64,000 bases of DNA from Aliikangiella marina. GTDB taxonomy: Bacteria > Pseudomonadota > Gammaproteobacteria > Enterobacterales > Kangiellaceae. The translations under genes and the position numbers were made by a program. The notes below the pieces were generated by a model. The model saw only the letters and a program-made list of their open reading frames with translations. It ran no database searches and was not told the origin of the DNA. The stretch lies in NCBI RefSeq assembly GCF_007004765.1, contig NZ_VIKR01000001.1, positions 1,178,001 to 1,242,000 on the forward strand, written 5' to 3'. Below, piece by piece: positions 1-7,451 of this stretch (its first letter is position 1; each line of letters begins with the position of its first letter).

Positions 1-304
1 TCACTGCTGCCAGCCAAAAACATCTCTTAACCAATTTTTTAGGCAGCGGCTGACTACACAATTGATCTTCCTTACACTCTTTTTTAGGTTTAATGAAAAT
101 AAAGTAATAGCTTAATGCGAGGAGCGAGAAAGCGACTGCTGTAAACCAAGTGTGATAAGCAGCCATTGCCGTTAGGTTAGCAATCCAGGCACCTGAAATT
201 CCAACCCAGATAAAAATTAAAGGTAAAACACAACAGGCAGATGCAGCTATTCCACCGGCGATAGCTCCGCTCACTGCCGTCCATCGCTTTTGATTTGGGG
301 TCAT
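1..304 (-). CDS. merT: Mercuric ion transporter MerT (3' end cut by window edge)
   Basis: Inner-membrane protein that takes Hg(II) from periplasmic MerP and passes it to cytoplasmic MerA. The reading frame opens at an ATG at 302-304 and stays open to base 1, giving about 101 residues of a family usually near 116. The first helix carries the vicinal cysteine pair in the segment AASACCVLPL, followed by GISGAWIANLT, both typical of MerT. A later cytoplasmic-loop cysteine pair (KKECKEDQLC) and a third hydrophobic stretch follow. A GGGTGA sequence lies about nine bases before the ATG. It is divergent from merR and is read from the promoter at 422-452; merP and merA would be expected to the left, outside the window. 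The identification is firm; only the C-terminus is unseen. Confidence 0.9.
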   Translation of the reverse strand, partial: MTPNQKRWTAVSGAIAGGIAASACCVLPLIFIWVGISGAWIANLTAMAAYHTWFTAVAFSLLALSYYFIFIKPKKECKEDQLCSQPLPKKLVKRCFWLAAV

Positions 305-421
305 TATTTATCACCCGATAGATTTGGAGCGCGTAATACTACCGAAAATAGTATGTAACTAATTGTTTTAATTAGATTTAACATTCACTAACTACCTAAA
401 TGTGAAATAGTCATACCTTTA

Positions 422-452
422 ATGCTAATATCTGTAGTAACTACAGATGCAA
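422..452 (-). promoter_or_regulatory. MerR-type operator-promoter for the mer structural genes
   Basis: Read leftward, TTGCAT (452-447) and TAGCAT (427-422) are separated by 19 bases. This over-long spacer is the hallmark of promoters that MerR-family activators untwist. The spacer holds a 19-base dyad at 430-448, perfect apart from its central base (ATCTGTAGT-A-ACTACAGAT). It faces merT, with a leader of roughly 110 bases. Confidence 0.85.
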
Positions 453-470
453 GTTTTGTTGAAATTTACT

Positions 471-878
471 ATGACGAGTAGCTTAAAAACCATCGGTCGT
501 GTATCTAAGCAGACTGGTGTGAACATCGAAACCATTCGCTATTACGAAAAGATAGGTCTTGTTGATGCACCTTTAAGAAGCGAGGGTGGAAACAGGTTGT
601 TCGATGGAGAAAATATTCGGCGACTCAATTTTATTAAGCGTTCACGCGAATTAGGCTTTAGTCTTGAAGAAATTCGTGCTTTATTGCAATTATCATCGAG
701 TAATTCTAAAGACTGTCGAGCAGCCCAAAAAATCGCTAACGCTCATTTAGAAATAGTAAGGAGTAAAATAAGCGATCTACAACAGCTTGCCGAAGTTCTA
801 GACAATCTTTCCGCAAAATGTGACCCGTCAGCGCCCGATGAATGTCCAATATTGCATTCATTAAACGAACATAACTAA
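471..878 (+). CDS. merR: Mercury-responsive transcriptional regulator MerR
   Basis: Dimeric Hg(II)-sensing repressor/activator of the divergent mer operon. An N-terminal MerR helix-turn-helix with the TIRYYEKIGL signature (residues 21-30) is followed by a dimerisation helix and a metal-binding end. The ORF is also open from an ATG at 447, but that codon lies inside the operator dyad. Starting at 471 gives 135 residues and puts cysteines at 82 and 117, the numbers of the Hg ligands C82 and C117 in Tn501 MerR. The third is C125 (Tn501: C126), as the loop here is C-x7-C rather than C-x8-C. No strong ribosome-binding site is seen for either start. The CPIL end suits a Hg regulator better than ZntR or CueR, although a Cd/Pb/Zn relative is not excluded by sequence alone. 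The adjacent merT makes Hg by far the likeliest signal. Confidence 0.88.
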   Translation: MTSSLKTIGRVSKQTGVNIETIRYYEKIGLVDAPLRSEGGNRLFDGENIRRLNFIKRSRELGFSLEEIRALLQLSSSNSKDCRAAQKIANAHLEIVRSKISDLQQLAEVLDNLSAKCDPSAPDECPILHSLNEHN

Positions 879-907
879 GCGCTAGTCGAATAAGTGGTAA
901 ACATTTT

Positions 908-937
908 AGGTGCGTAAAAAAGACTTATGCACCTTTT
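908..937 (+). terminator. Probable rho-independent terminator of merR
   Basis: A ten-base-pair stem (908-917 with 925-934, AGGTGCGTAA against TTATGCACCT, one G:U pair) with a seven-base loop is followed by a short T run. It lies 30 bases after the merR stop. Confidence 0.6.
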
Positions 938-1075
938 CCATCCTAACAACACAATCTAGACTATCGAAACCGCATTCAGCGGGCCAGTGCATCTAAAAAA
1001 ATTAACTTTTAACTTAGCTGCGCCGCAGACTTCAAGTAGATCGAGGAAGACATTCATTTGAGTATTTTTAATGCT

Positions 1076-2041
1076 CTACATAAGCTCTATAAACTGGCTC
1101 TTTTGTATACTGTTGTCAATATATCTTAGTGCAGACTTTGGATCTTGCCATCCAACGTATTCCATCAGCGCTTTTAGGCTCCATCCATTTTCTGAGGCCC
1201 AAGACGCAAAACCTCTTCTTAATGAATGACTAGAGTATTGTTCAGGCATGGAAATTGATGCTTTCTTAAACAGAGAACGAAGCAAAGGAACAATACTATT
1301 GGGATTAAGTGCTTTATCACTGACTTGTCCCCAGCGATTAATCGCTCGAAACACTGGGCCTGCTTCTATTTTCGCTAGCCCTATCCAGTCTTGGTAAGCT
1401 TTGACAGGGCATAAATGTTTCAGCGCAGGCGCATAATAGGCACGTCCTACTGATTGTTTATCTCCCTTAGAGCGGGGGAGATACAGTTCTAATCCATTGT
1501 TTGGCGCCACGTTTATAAATTCAGTATTCAGCCGACATAACTCATCACTACGAAATCCTCGCCAAAACCCTAGTAAAACAAGCGCCTTATCGCGATAGCT
1601 TACCAATGAGAGGGGGTTGTCTGCGATTTCTTGTTCCAAATAATCAACAATTTGCGATAACGGCTCGAGTTGTAACGGCTTAGCTTGTTTAGGATTAACA
1701 GGGTGTAGCTCTCTGATCCCTTTTAAAACCTTTTTAACCAAGGAGGACTTAGTTGGATCAGGAAAGCCTTGATCGATATGCCATCGGGCAAGAGCAGCGG
1801 CTCGTTGCTTTAACGTAGTAAAGGCTAAAGTTTCAGCATGATCAGCTAAGTATTCAGCAATATTATTAGCCGTTGCCGGCAGGAAACCACCCCAGGTAAC
1901 TTCATAGTGTTCGATCGCGCTTTGATAACTACGGCGCGTATTGTCACGCGTTGCTGCCTGGATGTACTGGTTGATTTTTGATGATTGACTCAATTTTGCC
2001 GTCCGGAGTAATAAGCGCTTATCGTACTGATTTACGTCCAA
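1076..2041 (-). CDS. tnpS: Tyrosine recombinase, TnpS-like cointegrate resolvase
   Basis: Site-specific recombinase of 321 residues. The catalytic set is visible: first Arg in FRSDEL, Lys in SKGDKQ, H-x-x-R in HSLRRG, Trp in the GWQD box (replacing the second His) and nucleophile Tyr307 in RYID. An N-terminal SAM-like DNA-binding domain precedes it. Length, divergent pairing with a KfrA_N coiled-coil protein and a dyad-rich gap between them match TnpS of Tn4651-type transposons, which resolves cointegrates with its helper TnpT. This match is from memory of that family, not a search. The frame opens with TTG at 2041; a TATAAT lies immediately before it, so either that is not the promoter or translation begins further in, for example at the TTG for Leu17. 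Mercury genes next door fit a transposon cargo. The transposase gene is not in the window. Confidence 0.8.
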   Translation of the reverse strand: MDVNQYDKRLLLRTAKLSQSSKINQYIQAATRDNTRRSYQSAIEHYEVTWGGFLPATANNIAEYLADHAETLAFTTLKQRAAALARWHIDQGFPDPTKSSLVKKVLKGIRELHPVNPKQAKPLQLEPLSQIVDYLEQEIADNPLSLVSYRDKALVLLGFWRGFRSDELCRLNTEFINVAPNNGLELYLPRSKGDKQSVGRAYYAPALKHLCPVKAYQDWIGLAKIEAGPVFRAINRWGQVSDKALNPNSIVPLLRSLFKKASISMPEQYSSHSLRRGFASWASENGWSLKALMEYVGWQDPKSALRYIDNSIQKSQFIELM

Positions 2042-2045
2042 TTAT

Positions 2046-2146
2046 AACGATAAACCTCATTAACATGCGATAATTCTAGATTATCACATATTAATATCGT
2101 TTGATTTTGACGAAGTTTAAACACTGATATAGTATGTATATACATA
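2046..2146. other. Candidate recombination (rst/res-like) site between tnpS and tnpT
   Basis: The 143-base gap holds nested dyads. Ten-base arms ATGCGATAAT and ATTATCACAT (2065-2074 and 2080-2089, one mismatch) flank a five-base TCTAG centre. An outer pair AACGATA (2046-2052) and TATCGTT (2095-2101) encloses it. A perfect palindrome TATGTATATACATA lies at 2133-2146. In Tn4651 the resolution site lies between tnpS and tnpT, so the inner dyad is the best guess for the crossover core and the right-hand palindrome for an accessory-protein site. Confidence 0.55.
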
Positions 2147-2184
2147 TTACGTATTACAGTATGAAATAATCTAGGAAAGCGACA

Positions 2185-3177
2185 ATGGCACGTGCCGGTA
2201 TCACAAAGTATTCAGTTGAAAAAGCTCGTAATTTATTGATTTCAAAGGGAGTTAACCCATCGATTGACGCAATTCGCGTAGAGCTGGGAAATACTGGATC
2301 TAAAACCACTATTTCTCGATACCTAAAAGAGTTAGAGGCGGATGAAAGCGTTCAACTAGAAGACGAGGCATTACTGAGTGAAGGAATTAAAGACATTATT
2401 GCAAAGCTGGCAAGTAAGTTACACCAGGAAGCGAAAGAAGTAATAGCTAAGTCCGAATCTAGACTTCAAGAGACAATCAAGAGTTTAGAAACAAAAAATA
2501 GGGCATTGATTGTTCAGTTAGATGAACAAAAAGCACAGCTCGAAAAAAGTTTGTTTGAGAGTGAACAGATATCCGAGTCTAACCAGTCCCTGAAATCTGA
2601 TATAGAAACGTTGCGAACTCGTCTTATTGAATCAAACAGTCACAATAAAGAATTAGAAAGTATTCTCAAGGAAAAAGAAGAGCAGATCGACACTCTCAAG
2701 GAAAGCCACAAACACACCCGAGAAAGTTTAGAACATTACCGAGTGTCGGTAAAAGAACAACGTGAGCAGGGAGTTAGGCAGCACGAACAGCAACTTCAGC
2801 AATTACATGGTGAAATACGCCAGTTAAACCAAACATTAATCGTTAAACAAACGGATATTACTAGTCTCAATAAAGATAGTAGTCGGCTAGTTACAGAGCT
2901 CAAAGCTACTCAAAAAGAAAAACATAAGCTTGAAGACGCGACTAAAGTAATTACTCAAAAGTATGACAAGTTAGAACACGATCTATTCCAGGCTAAGTCG
3001 GCCGTTGAACGCCTAACAAACGAGAAAGAACGAAATACTAAGGAGATAACAGAATTAGTGCAGTACAACGACGCCCTAGCGAAAAGACTGCATGAATATG
3101 AGCTAATTAATGTCAAACTTGAAACAGAGCTGAGTATTCAAAAAGACTTTCTTAATCGGCAGGAGAGAAGTGGATAG
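2185..3177 (+). CDS. tnpT: KfrA_N DNA-binding coiled-coil protein, TnpT-like
   Basis: A 330-residue protein. The first 60 residues (ITKYSVEKARNLLISKG..., TTISRYLKELE) match the plasmid KfrA N-terminal DNA-binding domain. Residues about 80-320 are an almost uninterrupted Gln/Glu/Lys/Leu-rich coiled coil. The start at 2185 has AGGAAAG a few bases upstream. It is divergent from the tyrosine recombinase. In Tn4651 the equivalent protein TnpT stimulates TnpS-mediated resolution, and the shared arrangement and near-identical lengths support that role here. A plasmid KfrA-like nucleoid/partition factor is the main alternative, but no plasmid genes are present. No convincing terminator follows; the next 180 bases are AT-rich and hold a TATAAT at 3283-3288 that could serve the downstream operon. 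Confidence 0.75.
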   Translation: MARAGITKYSVEKARNLLISKGVNPSIDAIRVELGNTGSKTTISRYLKELEADESVQLEDEALLSEGIKDIIAKLASKLHQEAKEVIAKSESRLQETIKSLETKNRALIVQLDEQKAQLEKSLFESEQISESNQSLKSDIETLRTRLIESNSHNKELESILKEKEEQIDTLKESHKHTRESLEHYRVSVKEQREQGVRQHEQQLQQLHGEIRQLNQTLIVKQTDITSLNKDSSRLVTELKATQKEKHKLEDATKVITQKYDKLEHDLFQAKSAVERLTNEKERNTKEITELVQYNDALAKRLHEYELINVKLETELSIQKDFLNRQERSG

Positions 3178-3358
3178 AGTAAAGGAGTCTTTTTTGCATT
3201 TCTTGAAAAGGATTTGCTGTTTATGCCTACTTCTATAGCTTAGATATTTACTAATGAGATAAATAGGTTAATAGTCCAAATTTATAATATTGTGGATCGC
3301 TGTACATACAGGTACTATTTAACGTAATTAAAACAATAATTTAAGGAAGCTTCTTAAA

Positions 3359-4372
3359 ATGGATTTAAAATCGCTAATTTTCCATAAAATCGTCACTGTT
3401 CAATACGATCCAAAAGTTTCAATTGACGCTCGCGAAGAGACAATCCCGCTTCCAGACCCTAAAGCTGATAAGCTAGTGAGTGAAATCATTAAGAGTTACC
3501 GTGAAGAAAGTCATCTAGCTTATGCTGGATTTTCTGAAAATGAGTGGTTTCCTACAAAATTATTAGAATACGAGAATGACAATATTGATTTTTACAAATT
3601 ATCGGTAGATGGCCTAAAAAAACTAAGCGGATTAATGCGCCATACCCCAGCCTCTACTGGAGGTTACCTAACCTTCGCGCATTACAAAATTGATGGTAAC
3701 AACTTTTTTATGATCATCTTGATCAAAGACAAAGAGGGGATTGGAATTACTAACAACTTAGAATTAGAAGATGTTCATAGTCTTGACTTAGACAAATTAC
3801 ACTTTGCCGCAAGAATCAACGTAGACCGATGGTTAGCTACAAAAGATGACAAGACAATCAGACACATTTCATTTCTCAAAGGTAAAGGTAGAAATGATGA
3901 AGTTGTTGGCTATTTTAAGTTATTCCTTGGAATTGATGAAGAAGGGTACATAGACCCTGCGCGCCACACTAATGAACTTGTAAATTCGATCAAGAATTAC
4001 TGTAGTAAATTTGATAATGAAGAAGAGGCAATTAATGTAAGAAGACGAGCTCATGATTATACTCAATCACAGCTAGAAAAGGGCAAGGCAATAACACTTG
4101 CAGAAATCTCAAACTTACTTAACCCAGAAGATCCCAATGAGTTTATTAAATACATAGCAGACAATGAAATAGAAATACCAGGTGAATTTAAGCCTACAGA
4201 AAGAAATTTAAAGAAATTGGTTAAATATCGAATTAAAGGAGAGAATAGCGATTACACCTTGTCATTTGAACAAAGCGCAATAGAAGATCACAAAATATGG
4301 CTCACCGAAGATGATTGTATAATGATAAGTGATGTCCCAGCCTGGGTTAAAAAGGAAATTCCTCGAAGGTAG
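3359..4372 (+). CDS. Nucleoid-associated protein, NdpA/YejK family
   Basis: A 337-residue protein aligning by eye along its whole length with E. coli YejK (335 residues). Shared blocks include LVSEIIKSYREESHLAYAGFS, a GGYLTFAHYK strand, LDLDKLHFAARIN and the ISFLKGKGRNDEVVGYFKLFLG region, where YejK has a TFLKGR block. YejK-type proteins are cytoplasmic and bind the nucleoid and topoisomerases; their exact role is poorly known. Here it is the first gene of five same-strand genes with gaps of 5-50 bases, between transposon-resolution genes and a second recombinase, far from the usual chromosomal setting of yejK. That points to an accessory copy with a DNA-sensing, silencing or phage-related job (inference). 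A start at 3359 follows AAGGAAGC at a suitable distance. Confidence 0.8.
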   Translation: MDLKSLIFHKIVTVQYDPKVSIDAREETIPLPDPKADKLVSEIIKSYREESHLAYAGFSENEWFPTKLLEYENDNIDFYKLSVDGLKKLSGLMRHTPASTGGYLTFAHYKIDGNNFFMIILIKDKEGIGITNNLELEDVHSLDLDKLHFAARINVDRWLATKDDKTIRHISFLKGKGRNDEVVGYFKLFLGIDEEGYIDPARHTNELVNSIKNYCSKFDNEEEAINVRRRAHDYTQSQLEKGKAITLAEISNLLNPEDPNEFIKYIADNEIEIPGEFKPTERNLKKLVKYRIKGENSDYTLSFEQSAIEDHKIWLTEDDCIMISDVPAWVKKEIPRR

Positions 4373-4377
4373 CAGAA

Positions 4378-5628
4378 ATGGACGAGCTCGAATTTTCTCA
4401 ACAACTATTACAGTTTTCAAAAGAGTTTAACTTTTTGCCGAAAAATTGGAAGTTGGTTGCAAATGTTAAATCTGATGAAAGACTTCGAAGTAAGCTAATA
4501 TCACTCGATAACTATGATTCGTTCGAACTTGAGATAAAGGTCAATGAACAATATGTAAGTATTGAGAATTTTGAACTTGGCATTCAATTGGATATTGCCA
4601 TTGCTCCACCTCGGAATAATAGCGTTTTTTTTGCAAACGACTTAAATGATCTAATTGAACATACAAGCTTAATAAATCCACCCAAAAATATTGTACTCAT
4701 TAATGAAGGGTATGTTAGCTGGTTGAACGATAGTAAACCAAGTACCAAAGTTGAGGCCTTCTTTACCGCCCAGCGATTAATTCAAGATTTAATTGCAATC
4801 GAAGTCTTAGAGCTTGATCGTAAAGATGAACTTGTACTAACTTCATCTGGAAGCAAATTATCATTAGCTAAGAATTTGAGTGAAACTGTCTTTGTTCAAA
4901 ATGCCAATGAAATCATTTTAGGTTCCTCTAATATTATTAAGATATTCAAGGATAAGTTACATGAAAATGACAAAAAACGTGTATTGCGAGCAGTTCTAAA
5001 AAATAGTCTTACAGGCTGTGACAAAGAGAAGCGTTTATCACATTTTTTCGCACACTGCTCAGAAATAGCTACTGTTTTTTCAAATAACTATGAGCTATTT
5101 GTATCAGAGTTTTCTTTTGATAATGAACTTGAGAAACTGATGGAGCAGAAAAGAAATTATAGTGCGAAGCTAAACTCATTGTTAGCCAGTATACAAGGGA
5201 AAATTCTCGCCATTCCACTCTCACTTATACTTGCTTTTGGGCAAATGAAATCAAAGCCAGAAGATAGTCCTTTACTAGTTAATACTGGAATATGGATAGC
5301 GGCAATAATCTTCTCAATAATTATGTTTTTTCTTTTAAGAAGTCACAATACAGCCCTAGAAGCGATAAGTAAGGAAATCTTAACCAAATCTAAAAGGTTC
5401 AAGGTTGAGTTAGCAAATTTGTATAGTGAAGTTCAGTCTGTTTTTGAAAGCTTAGCGAAACAGAGTAAGATTAACTTTATCATGATTCGATTTTTAACCG
5501 CTCTAATATTTATCGGTATTCTCTCAACCACAATTACGTACGCATATATCACACCTGAAATTAATGAAATCTTTGCGTCTTTAAAAACAAAAATCGTATC
5601 GTTTGTACTGTTCTTAGTATCCTCTTAA
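4378..5628 (+). CDS. Unknown membrane protein paired with the NdpA-like gene
   Basis: Not recognised. The 416-residue protein has a long soluble N-terminal part (about 1-265) with no motif I can name. Three hydrophobic segments follow: near residues 272-290 and 300-320 (a hairpin, with FSIIMFFLLRSHN at the end of the second) and near 370-390, and the last dozen residues are also hydrophobic. Residues 320-365 between the second and third helices are predicted helical and charged, with a coiled-coil look. It starts six bases after the NdpA-like stop, so the two are almost certainly co-translated. A cytoplasmic sensor domain anchored by C-terminal helices is common in membrane effectors of anti-phage systems, but nothing in this sequence proves that role. 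Confidence 0.7.
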   Translation: MDELEFSQQLLQFSKEFNFLPKNWKLVANVKSDERLRSKLISLDNYDSFELEIKVNEQYVSIENFELGIQLDIAIAPPRNNSVFFANDLNDLIEHTSLINPPKNIVLINEGYVSWLNDSKPSTKVEAFFTAQRLIQDLIAIEVLELDRKDELVLTSSGSKLSLAKNLSETVFVQNANEIILGSSNIIKIFKDKLHENDKKRVLRAVLKNSLTGCDKEKRLSHFFAHCSEIATVFSNNYELFVSEFSFDNELEKLMEQKRNYSAKLNSLLASIQGKILAIPLSLILAFGQMKSKPEDSPLLVNTGIWIAAIIFSIIMFFLLRSHNTALEAISKEILTKSKRFKVELANLYSEVQSVFESLAKQSKINFIMIRFLTALIFIGILSTTITYAYITPEINEIFASLKTKIVSFVLFLVSS

Positions 5629-5644
5629 TAAAAGGAGTTAAGTT

Positions 5645-5956
5645 TTGACTAGCATAACAGAAGGTATAGTAATCGGCGGGGCAGGTGGTGCAATCGCCGG
5701 GTTAACGGTCTACTTGATACAATATTTACATTGCAAAGTAAACGAGCACACAGAATCAAAAAGAATCTATGAATGGTTATCAAAGAATACTCTCGATCAG
5801 GATGGTAAGAGATATAGAACAAGTAGGGCGATTGCGAGCTGGACGAACCTTACAATTGATCGAGTTCGTTTCTTATGCAGTAAACATTCGAAAATATATC
5901 TCTCTACAGGTGAGCGAGAAGATCTATGGAGTATTTACGAACTTACTAGATCCTAG
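5645..5956 (+). CDS. Small membrane-anchored protein with winged-helix-like tail
   Basis: A 103-residue protein with a TTG start at 5645, chosen because AAGGAG lies eight bases upstream and no in-frame ATG exists before the hydrophobic segment. Residues about 5-28 form one Gly-rich transmembrane helix (GGAGGAIAGLTVYLIQYL). Residues 40-103 look like a small winged helix: helices in YEWLSKNT and SRAIASWTNLTIDRVRFLCSKH, then a wing running to ELTRS. It lies 16 bases after the preceding gene. A membrane-tethered DNA-binding protein beside a nucleoid-type DNA-binding protein and a multi-helix membrane protein suggests that the operon links the membrane and DNA. No family name can be assigned. Confidence 0.7.
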   Translation: MTSITEGIVIGGAGGAIAGLTVYLIQYLHCKVNEHTESKRIYEWLSKNTLDQDGKRYRTSRAIASWTNLTIDRVRFLCSKHSKIYLSTGEREDLWSIYELTRS

Positions 5957-6006
5957 CTAATTGCTTGGACAAGATTCAACTAAACTATGAGTATATGGGA
6001 TAGAGA

Positions 6007-6456
6007 ATGTCTGAATACAAACTATCATCTGAGATCATAAAATTATCTGAAGCAGAGCTTTGGGACACAGCAAAACTTGAATGGAAACTTGAAGAAGTAT
6101 ATGAGTCAGAAACTCCGGACACTTGCCTATGTGGACATTTTCCAATAATTGAAATATGTGTATTATCAAATAAGTTTAATGGAAATACTGCCATAGTTGG
6201 AAACTGTTGTGTTAAAAAATTTTTGGGATTGCCATCAGATAAAATATTCCAAGCGATAAAACGTGTAAGAAAAGACAATGAAAAATCGCTTAACTCTGAA
6301 GCTATTAGTTATGCATTTGATAAAGGATGGTTGAATGATTGGGAAAAAAAATTCTATATCAATATTATGAGAAAGAGAAACCTAACCAGTAAACAAAAAA
6401 TCAAAAAGATTCAGATTAATACTTTAATAAAAGAAAGGATGAAAAGAAGAGGTTAG
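6007..6456 (+). CDS. Hypothetical protein with a Cys-rich putative zinc site
   Basis: A 149-residue soluble protein. Residues 40-70 hold C-x-CGH (TCLCGH), a single Cys in EICVLSN and NCCVKKFLG, giving C-x-C-G-H...C...C-C spacing that could bind one zinc ion. The C-terminal third is strongly basic (RKRNLTSKQKIKKIQIN...KERMKRRG), so nucleic-acid binding is plausible. I recognise similar small CxCG...VGNxCVKKF proteins as recurrent accessory genes but know no function. It sits 50 bases after the TTG-start gene and 21 bases before the Abi_C gene, all on one strand. Confidence 0.65.
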   Translation: MSEYKLSSEIIKLSEAELWDTAKLEWKLEEVYESETPDTCLCGHFPIIEICVLSNKFNGNTAIVGNCCVKKFLGLPSDKIFQAIKRVRKDNEKSLNSEAISYAFDKGWLNDWEKKFYINIMRKRNLTSKQKIKKIQINTLIKERMKRRG

Positions 6457-6477
6457 CACTCGACTAAAGAGCCTAAT

Positions 6478-7299
6478 ATGAATAATAAAATACCGAACTC
6501 AGTAATAGGTGCAGTGTCTTCAGTTATTGCGGCTCACTATTATAGTCATTCAAAACTAAATACTTTATTTATGGAATCAGGTGCGCCGGGAGAACCTCCC
6601 GAAGGTAATTGTGAAACTAAGTGCAGTAATTGGTTAAAACGATGCAATGAAGATCCTTTGATAAATGCGTTTGAAGTATTGGGACATGTTATTCAAGGTT
6701 TTATGGACCAAGAAGAAACATCCGCACTTTTCGGGAGCAGAGACAATGACTTTACAGAGAAAGGAAAGGCTCGTATTAAAAATGCTTTGGCCAAGAATCA
6801 GTTATCCTATAAGACAAATGGTTTTATTGTTCTCGCTGGCTCTAATCCGACAACTAAAACTCTTAAGGATTACTTAAGAACTGGGGACTTTTCTTCTATC
6901 GAGAAAGAGTTTGAGCGTGCGTTAAAAAATATAGATACGGATCCACACGCATCTATTACAGCGGCAAGTTCAATTATTGAATCTGTTTGCAAGACTTACA
7001 TCGAAACTTTTGGCTTAGAAATGCCCAACAAGAAAAATATTCTACCGCTTTGGAAGACAGTGCAAAAACACCTGGGCTTAAATATTGATCGTAACTTAGG
7101 AGAAGACGAGCAAAAGATTCTTTCTGGGTTATCTTCAATTGTAGACGGAATAGGCGCATTTCGAACTCATATCGGTTCAGCTCACGGGCGTGGTATTAAA
7201 CCTCCAAGAATTACTGTCGCTGAGGCGCGTTTAGCGGTAAACGCATCTCATACTTTGACAATTTTTATTATGGAACGATGGCACACAAGAATATCTTAA
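6478..7299 (+). CDS. Abortive-infection (Abi_C-like) protein
   Basis: A 273-residue protein whose C-terminal half resembles the Abi_C domain. It has a helical stretch with HASITAASSIIESVCKTYIE (residues about 155-175), ILPLWKTVQKHLGL, and near the end the FRTHIGSAHGRG signature with its conserved Arg and His-Gly. The N-terminal half has no named domain but holds cysteines in a CETKCSNWLKRC cluster (residues about 45-56). Abi_C proteins occur in many phage-exclusion loci and are thought to form HEPN-like helical bundles; RNase or sensor activity is not established for this one. It closes the five-gene operon. An antiphage role is inferred from the domain and the mobile setting. Confidence 0.7.
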   Translation: MNNKIPNSVIGAVSSVIAAHYYSHSKLNTLFMESGAPGEPPEGNCETKCSNWLKRCNEDPLINAFEVLGHVIQGFMDQEETSALFGSRDNDFTEKGKARIKNALAKNQLSYKTNGFIVLAGSNPTTKTLKDYLRTGDFSSIEKEFERALKNIDTDPHASITAASSIIESVCKTYIETFGLEMPNKKNILPLWKTVQKHLGLNIDRNLGEDEQKILSGLSSIVDGIGAFRTHIGSAHGRGIKPPRITVAEARLAVNASHTLTIFIMERWHTRIS

Positions 7300-7367
7300 T
7301 GCTTTAGTTAACTGAACCAAAAAGTGCAGAAACCGTATTTCGGCTTAATCACTTTAATCAATAATCG

Positions 7368-7399
7368 CTATGTCCGATACTGTTTAGTATTGGACATAG
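7368..7399. repeat. 13-6-13 inverted repeat upstream of the second recombinase
   Basis: Arms CTATGTCCGATAC (7368-7380) and GTATTGGACATAG (7387-7399) pair with one mismatch around a six-base TGTTTA centre. Arm and spacer sizes are those of a tyrosine-recombinase core site (Xer/dif-like geometry). It ends 52 bases before the recombinase start codon, and a TATAAT follows at 7402-7407. No T run follows either strand, so a terminator is unlikely. It is either a crossover/attachment core or an autoregulatory operator. Confidence 0.55.
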
Positions 7400-7451
7400 T
7401 GTATAATGCTGATATATACTAGGTTCATGTTTTATTAATAGAATCAATCAG

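Noticed and set aside
3359-5628. Kiwa-type defence pair (small membrane protein plus DUF4868 protein)
   Set aside because: The first gene aligns throughout with YejK rather than DUF4868, and the partner is a large soluble-plus-three-helix protein instead of a small four-helix one.
5769-5960. ATG-started 63-codon ORF in another frame within the TTG-start gene
   Set aside because: It lies inside the better-supported frame that has an ideal AAGGAG; the alternative product has no recognisable feature.
7368-7399. Rho-independent terminator of the Abi_C operon
   Set aside because: The hairpin is AT-mixed with no T run on either side, and its arm/spacer geometry suits a recombinase site better.
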